A DNA stretch of 20,822 nt from Desulfobacterales bacterium (GTDB lineage: Bacteria > Desulfobacterota > Desulfobacteria > Desulfobacterales > JAHEIW01): positions 1 to 20,822 of the forward strand of contig JAQYWI010000095.1 in NCBI GenBank assembly GCA_030145015.1, given 5' to 3'. The notes beneath the pieces are model-generated. The model made no database searches. It was not told where the DNA came from and was given only the letters and a program-made list of their open reading frames with translations. This document shows, piece after piece, positions 15,721 to 20,822 of this stretch. Within the stretch, counting starts at the first letter, position 1. Every line of letters starts with the position of its first letter. A program made the position numbers and the translations under genes.

Positions 15721-15900
15721 TCATTTGGTTTGAATTTGCGCGTTAAGACAATCGCAGTATTCATCAAAGATAAAGTACATACAGCGGTGTTCATAGCTTG
15801 ATTTTTCAAAAAAGCTGCATTTTTCCTGCTGTTTGGAATCTTCGGCGGTGCAGACGGACATCTTATCTTTTTTACAGTAATTCGTTTCAGAACAACTCAT
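15721..15900 (-). CDS. Small cysteine-rich protein of unknown function
   Basis: A 59-residue protein with seven cysteines (positions 3, 9, 17, 28, 40, 49, 51), starting MSCSETNYC and ending in a CMYFIFDEYCDCLNAQ stretch. The start is chosen because GGAGG lies eight bases upstream of ATG 15900 on the minus strand, the strongest ribosome binding site in the window apart from that of the TRAP binding protein. The frame stays open further upstream, but that part looks non-coding. The cysteine spacing suggests a metal-binding or redox protein, cytoplasmic because no signal peptide is seen. I do not recognise the family. An 8-bp AT-rich inverted repeat (15716-15738) overlaps its stop codon. It stands alone on the minus strand between two + strand units. 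Confidence 0.6.
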   Translation of the reverse strand: MSCSETNYCKKDKMSVCTAEDSKQQEKCSFFEKSSYEHRCMYFIFDEYCDCLNAQIQTK

Positions 15901-16303
15901 CTCGACGCCCTCCTCATTCAGGCCAGAAAATAAAGCATCAACAGCGGTTGAATATATTGGTGCGAGCATTGCTGCACACGGTTATTACCATTCCTAAAAG
16001 CAGAATTCATGCCAATTTGTCCGGCAGGTTATATCTTTTTTTATTTCACGAACAAGTGCGGCGGGTTAGCCCAAAATAAGGCCACGCTAATCTTTGTATA
16101 TCGTTGAAGGTAGTCAAATCATTGACCATTGTTGGTACCGGCGCCTGAAACCGAGTAAATCCATCATTTGTTGGTAACCGTGACCGAGGACTGAAAGTTG
16201 ATCCTTCAGGTTGAACTTTAACGTTAATCTGATTATGTTATCCTTAATTTCGGCAAATTTTACCGAAAAATATGAATATATTTTCTCATGGGATGGGAAA
16301 AAA
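15901..16303. other. Intergenic region upstream of ubiE; no gene seen
   Basis: About 400 bases lying between the divergent small cysteine-rich gene and ubiE. It should hold promoters for both, but I cannot single out a convincing -35/-10 pair. The only visible structure is a short hairpin, CTGAA..TTCAG, at about 16191-16209 and a GGTACCGGCGCC palindrome-like stretch at about 16135-16146. Open frames crossing this stretch have no family resemblance. Confidence 0.4.
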
Positions 16304-17098
16304 ATGGAATGGCTTGAAGAAAAAAAGCGCCGGACACAAATTAACAACAGCCCTAAAGGTGGCGATGAGGCCTACTTCGGTTATGAGCGCATCAGCACCG
16401 TGGCTAAAACCGATCGGGTCATACAACATTTTAACTCCGTAGCCCGTCATTATGACTTCATGAATACCTTATTAAGCTTCGGCATTCATTACGCCTGGAA
16501 GCGCACAGCGGTCAGGATGCTAAAATTGGCCCCGGGAGATCGCGTACTGGACGTGTGTGGCGGAACGGGTGATCTGGCAATTCTGGCCGCCAGAGCGGTC
16601 GGTCCTGCCGGCCAGGTTGCGATATATGATATCAATCGCGCCATGATTAAGGCGGGCTTACACAAAATGGCCAACACCGATATAGAGACCCGTTTGTGGC
16701 ACGTGCAGGGAAATGCCGAGTGCATTTCTTTTCCGGACCGGCATTTTGACGCCGCAATGGTCGGATTCGGTATCCGCAATGTCACCCATATACAAAAGGG
16801 ATTTGAAGAAATGTATCGCGTGTTAAAGCCGGGTGGAAAGTTGATGTGCCTGGAGTTTTCAAAGCCCACATGGCCGGTTTTTCGCTGGCTATATGATTTT
16901 TATTCGTTTTATATCATGCCGTTTCTCGGTGAGCTGCTGGTGGGCTCCAAAAAAGCCTATACGCATCTGCCGGAATCCATTCGGATGTTTCCACTCCCGA
17001 ATGAGCTTTCAAAATTGCTCAAAGAAATCGGTTTTTCCCGGATAACCTACCGCCGCCTGACCAACGGAATCGCCGTCATCCATCTGGCTGAAAAATGA
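16304..17098 (+). CDS. ubiE: UbiE/MenG-type quinone C-methyltransferase
   Basis: SAM-dependent methyltransferase of 264 residues (E. coli UbiE has 251) that performs the last C-methylation in menaquinone, and in some organisms ubiquinone, synthesis. Seen: HFNSVARHYDFMNTLLSFGIH (42-62), the SAM motif DVCGGTGD (83-90), YDINRAM, GIRNV, YRVLKPGGKL followed by LEFSKP, and the C-terminal YRRLTNGIAVIHLAEK; all are UbiE hallmarks. ATG 16304 is preferred, with GGGATGGG just upstream; the frame is open from an in-frame ATG at 16211, but the extra 31 residues have no family counterpart. In an anaerobic or microaerobic deltaproteobacterium the product is most likely menaquinone, which would feed respiration. 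The related RNA/quinone methyltransferase MenG is the same family, so the exact substrate is inferred. Confidence 0.92.
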   Translation: MEWLEEKKRRTQINNSPKGGDEAYFGYERISTVAKTDRVIQHFNSVARHYDFMNTLLSFGIHYAWKRTAVRMLKLAPGDRVLDVCGGTGDLAILAARAVGPAGQVAIYDINRAMIKAGLHKMANTDIETRLWHVQGNAECISFPDRHFDAAMVGFGIRNVTHIQKGFEEMYRVLKPGGKLMCLEFSKPTWPVFRWLYDFYSFYIMPFLGELLVGSKKAYTHLPESIRMFPLPNELSKLLKEIGFSRITYRRLTNGIAVIHLAEK

Positions 17099-17278
17099 AA
17101 CCCGACAAACCCGAGTTTCGGTTGAGCGCGTTGTTCCGTTTAGCCCGTTGTGCCCGTTAAGCCTGTTGAAGAAGATATCTGCCAGGTGTTCTTAGACTGA
17201 GTATATCGGATTCTCCCCTAATTTCTGGAAGTCAACATTATCTGTTGTAGCCCTCGCTAAAGCACTATTATTTCTATT

Positions 17279-17304
17279 GGGGATGTTACACAATGTAACA
17301 CCCC
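17279..17304. promoter_or_regulatory. Palindrome TGTTACA-CAA-TGTAACA flanked by GGGG/CCCC
   Basis: The core at 17284-17300 has perfect 7-bp arms around a 3-base centre, and GGGG/CCCC extends the arms with one bulged A. As DNA it looks like a dimeric repressor operator about 100 bases upstream of the TRAP promoter candidate. As RNA it is a stable hairpin followed by TTAATTTTC, a mediocre terminator for ubiE. Both readings remain possible. Confidence 0.5.
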
Positions 17305-17403
17305 TTAATTTTCATTGGAGGTCTTTCTGTTAATAATATGTAATAAATTCAAAATAATATCAGGGTGATCCATCGTGGCCCATGGTTCTTTTTTTTGCAG
17401 GGC

Positions 17404-17433
17404 TTGACATCTTTAAACTATTTGGATTAATAA
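17404..17433 (+). promoter_or_regulatory. Candidate sigma-70 promoter of the TRAP operon
   Basis: A perfect -35 box TTGACA at 17404-17409 is followed by TTAATA or TAATAA at 17427-17433 with a 17- or 18-base spacer. The -10 box is a weak match, but the surroundings are strongly AT-rich. Transcription would start near 17440, giving a leader of about 75 bases. Confidence 0.45.
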
Positions 17434-17515
17434 ATATTAACATAAAATTCTTTCGGTAAATTGCAGTTGTGCTGGAAGTTTATTGATCTACCAACAAAAC
17501 CTGTGGAGGAAAACT

Positions 17516-18610
17516 ATGAAAAGACGAGAATTTATCAAAAAAGCTGGTATTGGGGTTATTTCTGCTGGAGCCGTGATTGCAGGCGCTCCTGCCGTACATG
17601 CACAAAAGACGATAGAAATTACATTGGTTACGACGTGGCCTCGTGATTTTCCGGGTCTGGGTACCGGGGCGCAACGGTTTGCAAAGCGATTGTCTGATAT
17701 GACCAATGGTCGTATGAAGGTGAACTATTTTGCCGCTGGTGAACGCGTAAAGGCATTTGATTCCTTCGATGAGGTTGCCTCCGGCAATGCCCAGATGTAT
17801 CATGCCGCCGATTATTATTGGAAAGGCAAGCACCCCGGTTGGGCTTATATCACCGGTGTTCCCTTTGGTTTAACCTACAACGAAATGAACGCCTGGATAC
17901 GCTTTGGCGGAGGCCAGGAATTATGGGATGAACTGGGTGCCGGGTTTGGGATCAAAGGACTGATGTGTGGTAATACCGGCTCGCAGATGGGCGGGTGGTT
18001 TCGCAAGGAAATCAATTCTGCTGAGGATCTGAAGGGGCTTAAGATACGCATACCCGGCCTTGGCGGCGATGTCATGGCCAAGCTCGGTGCTTCCCCTGTT
18101 TCCATTCCGGGCGGCCAGATTTATGAAAACCTGATTGCCGGATCAATTGATGCGACGGAGTGGGTCGGCCCTTGGAACGATGGGTTCATGAAATTATATG
18201 AAGCCGCCAAGTATTACTACTACCCGGGCATGCATGAGCCCGGCTCGATGCTGTCTATCGGCATGAATAAAAAATGGTGGGATGGTCTTGCAAAATCTGA
18301 CCAACTGACTATTGAAGCTGCCGCATCCATGGAAAATGATGTAATGATGGCTGAATTCAATGCAAAAAACGGCGCATCCCTTGCCAAACTGGTCAATGAG
18401 CAAGGCGTAAAACTACGCGAATTTAACGATGATGTCTACGATGCTTTTGGTGAAGGAGCTGCGGCAGTATATGCAGAGGTAGTAAAACACAGTAAATTGA
18501 CAGCCAGAATCCACGAAAGCTTTGTCAAAGCACGCCAAGAGGTTGGAAGCTGGATGAAGATCTCCGATCAGGCCTACCTTAACCAGCGCAACCGTGTACT
18601 GGGTTTGTGA
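17516..18610 (+). CDS. dctP: TRAP transporter solute-binding protein, TakP-like (DctP family)
   Basis: Periplasmic binding protein of 365 residues for an organic acid. A Tat signal is clear: KRREFIKKAG, hydrophobic stretch, AVHA cleavage site after residue 29. The mature part matches the Rhodobacter TakP type for 2-oxo acids: GNTGSQMGGWFRKEI (152-166) with N153 and Q157, LKGLKIRIPG with the family's anion-binding R178, and DATEWVGPW (212-220) with E215/W216, which in TakP help bind a metal ion and substrate. GGAGG six bases before ATG 17516 is a very good ribosome binding site and decides the start over an upstream in-frame codon at 17483. First gene of a P-Q-M TRAP operon and separated from dctQ by a terminator, so it is probably made in excess. 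The substrate, probably a 2-oxo or hydroxy acid, is inferred. Confidence 0.93.
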   Translation: MKRREFIKKAGIGVISAGAVIAGAPAVHAQKTIEITLVTTWPRDFPGLGTGAQRFAKRLSDMTNGRMKVNYFAAGERVKAFDSFDEVASGNAQMYHAADYYWKGKHPGWAYITGVPFGLTYNEMNAWIRFGGGQELWDELGAGFGIKGLMCGNTGSQMGGWFRKEINSAEDLKGLKIRIPGLGGDVMAKLGASPVSIPGGQIYENLIAGSIDATEWVGPWNDGFMKLYEAAKYYYYPGMHEPGSMLSIGMNKKWWDGLAKSDQLTIEAAASMENDVMMAEFNAKNGASLAKLVNEQGVKLREFNDDVYDAFGEGAAAVYAEVVKHSKLTARIHESFVKARQEVGSWMKISDQAYLNQRNRVLGL

Positions 18611-18634
18611 TCGATATGTAAACGTCTTCCATTG

Positions 18635-18673
18635 AAATATGGTACCCCCCGGGGTACCATATTTCTCCTTTTT
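18635..18673 (+). terminator. Rho-independent terminator/attenuator between dctP and dctQ
   Basis: Perfect 14-bp inverted repeat: AAATATGGTACCCC (18635-18648), two C residues, GGGGTACCATATTT (18651-18664), then CTCCTTTTT. It begins 25 bases after the dctP stop and about 100 bases before dctQ. The inner GC pairs open to form the loop. Partial termination here would give more binding protein than permease. Confidence 0.8.
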
Positions 18674-18769
18674 ATGGGACGTTTTAAATAACAAATTTGG
18701 CTTTCCAATTTCGCACGGCCGCACAGTCACAATACATCTACTACCGCATTTTTAAACAGTCCAAAGTTT

Positions 18770-19840
18770 ATGAGCTCATCAGACACCACCGTTACAAATG
18801 ATTTATCAAATACAGCCATAGAGGACGATGCTTCCGGCCATAAAGTCATCGTTTTGCTGATACGAACATTTGCAGTATCGATTGTCGCGATCATGCTGCT
18901 TTTTTTAATTAACAACTACCTGAATTTCTGGCGTCAATGGCCTGGATTGCCATCTCTTTTTTCACACTATGGCTGGTTTGGCCTGGAAGCCTTACGCACC
19001 CCCCTCGCAGGTGGCCAGATAATAAAAGGGTGGCTTCAAATTCTGAGTTACCTGGGAGCGGTTGCTCTGGTTGTCCTTTATGTCTTATGGACTCCCAAGC
19101 GGCCCTTGCGCTCGGATGCGGCTTTACTGTCCAGGTTTGCTGCCTATATCATTCGTGCGGCCTTTTGGATCGTACTGATTATAGGCTTGGTCGATATCCT
19201 CATCTCTTTTCTCAGGGTGGAGAACCTCCTATCACCATTAGTTGGTGATGATTTGTCCGAAGCCATTGGGCGCCCCCAATTTCGCGGTACTTATGTGCAC
19301 TATCCACTGGTCCTGCTATCGTTTGTCATCGCTTTTTTTAATAGATCTCTGGGATTTACCTGGTTGACTTTTCTGGTGGTACTGGCAGAGTTCCAGATTG
19401 TTATTTCCCGGTTTGTTTTTTCCTACGAGCAGCCTTTCATGGGGGATCTCGTACGTTTCTGGTATGCGGCATTATTTCTTTTTGCCAGTGCCTATACCCT
19501 GGTTCATGAAGGACATGTTCGTGTCGATGTTTTTTATTCGCGTTTCAGTAAACGCAACAGGGCATGGTCCAATACCGTTGGCACATTGCTGTTGGGCTTG
19601 CCAATTGGGTGGATTATCCTCGTGACCGGTATGTGGGGTAAAACAAGCAGTATCAACAGCCCGATCTATAGTTTCGAGGTTTCACAATCCGGTTATGGAT
19701 TGTATGTGAAGTACCTGATGGTCGGGTTTTTAGCGGTCTACGCTGTGTCCATGATTGTACAATTTTCCAGTTACCTGCTCGACAGGGTCGCTGACCTTCG
19801 TCAAGAACCAGGTGGTGATCAGTTAGCCGGTGAGTCATAA
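18770..19840 (+). CDS. dctQ: TRAP transporter small permease with large N-terminal membrane extension (DctQ family)
   Basis: Integral membrane protein of 356 residues. The C-terminal part from about residue 190 is a normal DctQ domain: AEFQIVISRFVF, then FWYAALFLFASAYTLVHEGHVRVDVFYSRFSKRNRAW (about 230-266), a hallmark of small TRAP permeases, and two further helices. The first 180 residues add about four membrane helices (about 26-50, 84-104, 118-147 and 173-190), so the total is near eight instead of the usual four. Standard DctQ proteins have 160-230 residues. It sits between the TakP-like binding protein and dctM, with 29 bases to dctM. The ribosome binding site before ATG 18770 is weak. 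The start is supported by the polar N-terminal tail before the first helix. Confidence 0.88.
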   Translation: MSSSDTTVTNDLSNTAIEDDASGHKVIVLLIRTFAVSIVAIMLLFLINNYLNFWRQWPGLPSLFSHYGWFGLEALRTPLAGGQIIKGWLQILSYLGAVALVVLYVLWTPKRPLRSDAALLSRFAAYIIRAAFWIVLIIGLVDILISFLRVENLLSPLVGDDLSEAIGRPQFRGTYVHYPLVLLSFVIAFFNRSLGFTWLTFLVVLAEFQIVISRFVFSYEQPFMGDLVRFWYAALFLFASAYTLVHEGHVRVDVFYSRFSKRNRAWSNTVGTLLLGLPIGWIILVTGMWGKTSSINSPIYSFEVSQSGYGLYVKYLMVGFLAVYAVSMIVQFSSYLLDRVADLRQEPGGDQLAGES

Positions 19841-19869
19841 CACGATAATAAAATAAAAGGGATCACTAG

Positions 19870-20822
19870 ATGGAATTAGTCTTTCTCGCTATTCTCCTTC
19901 TGACGATGATGGCTGCGCTTTCTTCCGGTTTCCCGGTCGCCTTTTCATTGCCGGGGGCTGCCATTTTATCCATTGGATTGGCAGCGCTATGTGGTTATCT
20001 GTTTACAGGAGATTCCAGCGCCTACTTCGTAGAAGGAGGCGCCCTACAGTGGCTCAATGCCGGCGTGACCAATTTTCGAAGCCTCTATTGGGATGTCGAG
20101 CGGGATACCCTGATCGCGGTCCCCTTGTTTATTTTTATGGGCATTATGCTGCAACGTTCCAAGATCGCAGAAGATCTTTTGGTTGCGATGGCCCAGCTGT
20201 TTGGGCCGGTTCCCGGAGGATTAGGCATCTCCGTTGTCCTGGTCGGCGCACTGCTTGCGGCTACCACCGGTATCGTTGGGGCAACGGTCGTTGCCATGGG
20301 ATTGATTTCACTTCCGGCAATGTTACGCAACAATTATTCCAAACCATTGGCAACAGGCACAATTTGCGCCTCGGGCACGTTAGGACAGATCATTCCCCCC
20401 TCTATTGTGCTGATTATCCTTGCCGACCAGTTAACCGGCGCTTCCGATCAAGCCAGTACACTCCGCAAAACAGCTTATAAAGCTGCCACCGGTGAATTTA
20501 ACATGCCTTCGATACTGGATGTTACCTCTACCAGTGCCGGTGAAATGTTTATGGGAGCCCTGGTACCCGGTTTGGTACTTGTCGGGTTATATACCATTTA
20601 TATCTTGTTTGTAGCCATATTTCGGAAAGGGTCCGCTCCGCCGGTACCTTATGAAGGAAAATACGATCGAAAATTCGCCATCCGGGTTGCGATGGCTTTG
20701 ACGCCGCCGTTGACCCTCATTTTTTTGGTGCTCGGCTCCATCATACTGGGAGTGGCAACGGTCAATCAAGCAGGTGCGGTGGGTGCCGTTGGCGCCATGA
20801 TCATGGGGGGCTATCGCCTTGC
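19870..20822 (+). CDS. dctM: TRAP transporter large permease (DctM family), cut by the window end
   Basis: The frame is open from ATG 19870 to the last base (317 codons), so the 3' end is missing; AAGGG at 19857-19861 is the ribosome binding site. DctM is the ion-coupled transport subunit. Family features seen: an N-terminal helix followed by SSGFPVAFSLPGAA, TLIAVPLFIFMGIMLQRSKIAEDL, PGGLGISVVLVGALLAATTGIVGATV, ASGTLGQIIPPSIVLIILADQL and GALVPGLVLVGLYTIYI. The ADQL loop is followed by about 30 extra polar residues (SDQASTLRKTAYKAATGEF..) before GEMFMGALVPG, where many DctM proteins go on almost directly. Third gene of the TRAP operon, probably translated with dctQ. Confidence 0.93.
   Translation, partial: MELVFLAILLLTMMAALSSGFPVAFSLPGAAILSIGLAALCGYLFTGDSSAYFVEGGALQWLNAGVTNFRSLYWDVERDTLIAVPLFIFMGIMLQRSKIAEDLLVAMAQLFGPVPGGLGISVVLVGALLAATTGIVGATVVAMGLISLPAMLRNNYSKPLATGTICASGTLGQIIPPSIVLIILADQLTGASDQASTLRKTAYKAATGEFNMPSILDVTSTSAGEMFMGALVPGLVLVGLYTIYILFVAIFRKGSAPPVPYEGKYDRKFAIRVAMALTPPLTLIFLVLGSIILGVATVNQAGAVGAVGAMIMGGYRL

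Larger units (their letters stand above)
17099..17515. other. Intergenic region between ubiE and the TRAP operon; regulatory, no gene seen
   Basis: About 417 bases. It holds degenerate CCCGTT words at 17100-17167, a GC-flanked palindrome at 17279-17304, a GGAGG at about 17316-17320 with no frame behind it, and a -35/-10 promoter candidate at 17404-17433. The last 180 bases are markedly AT-rich, fitting a promoter region. Confidence 0.5.

Noticed and set aside
15212..15724. 170-codon minus-strand frame over the end of the second PrkA
   Set aside because: Antisense shadow of a well-supported coding sequence; no ribosome binding site or family match.
15716..15738. Terminator for the minus-strand cysteine-rich gene
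   Set aside because: The 8-bp stem is AT-rich, overlaps the stop codon and is not followed by a T-run on that strand.
15994..16110. Possible short coding fragment upstream of ubiE
   Set aside because: No ribosome binding site and no recognisable similarity; cannot be supported as a gene or pseudogene from sequence alone.
17384..17398. Possible sigma-54 promoter upstream of dctP (TGG..TTTTTTGCAG)
   Set aside because: The GG and GC are separated by 11 bases rather than 10, a spacing not tolerated by sigma-54.

Overview
The window looks like a stretch of chromosome from a Gram-negative deltaproteobacterium, most likely of the Desulfobacterales type. This is an inference from gene content, from the style of the AT-rich intergenic repeats, and from the mix of a microaerobic oxidase with a UbiE/MenG-type quinone methyltransferase and a TakP-like TRAP transporter. 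No rRNA, tRNA, CRISPR array, integrase or transposase is visible.

Region 1 (1-6616) is a cbb3-type cytochrome oxidase cluster on the + strand: ccoN (5' end outside the window), a diheme ccoO, ccoS, two small membrane proteins (one resembling the membrane anchor of CcoP), a monoheme membrane-anchored cytochrome c, and the copper-exporting ATPase ccoI. No canonical diheme CcoP is present. The three c-type hemes of a normal cbb3 enzyme appear to be redistributed as two in CcoO and one in a separate cytochrome.

Region 2 (6617-15601) is a stress-kinase cluster: a PrkA-type AAA+ serine kinase, a YeaH/DUF444 von Willebrand A protein, a SpoVR-family protein, then a second, divergent PrkA-type protein. 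A -24/-12 (sigma-54) promoter candidate lies about 360 bases upstream of the first gene. All spaces between these genes are long and filled with repeats.

Region 3 (15602-17515) holds a small cysteine-rich protein on the - strand, a ubiE/menG methyltransferase, and a regulatory-looking gap with a palindrome and a promoter candidate. Region 4 (17516-20822) is a TRAP transporter operon: a Tat-exported TakP-like binding protein, a strong hairpin terminator, an unusually long DctQ small permease, and a DctM large permease cut off by the window end.

The most striking signal is a modular repeat built from short hairpins that mostly have three-base loops. A full copy (12918-13178) fills the gap between spoVR and the second prkA, starting on the last base of the spoVR stop codon and ending next to the ribosome binding site of the next gene. 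A shortened copy in inverse orientation (5867-5997) lies in frame inside the ATP-binding domain of the copper ATPase, adding about 44 residues. The two copies are nearly identical over about 104 + 23 bases, so this looks like a mobile palindromic element that can be translated within a protein, comparable in concept to the Rickettsia palindromic elements.
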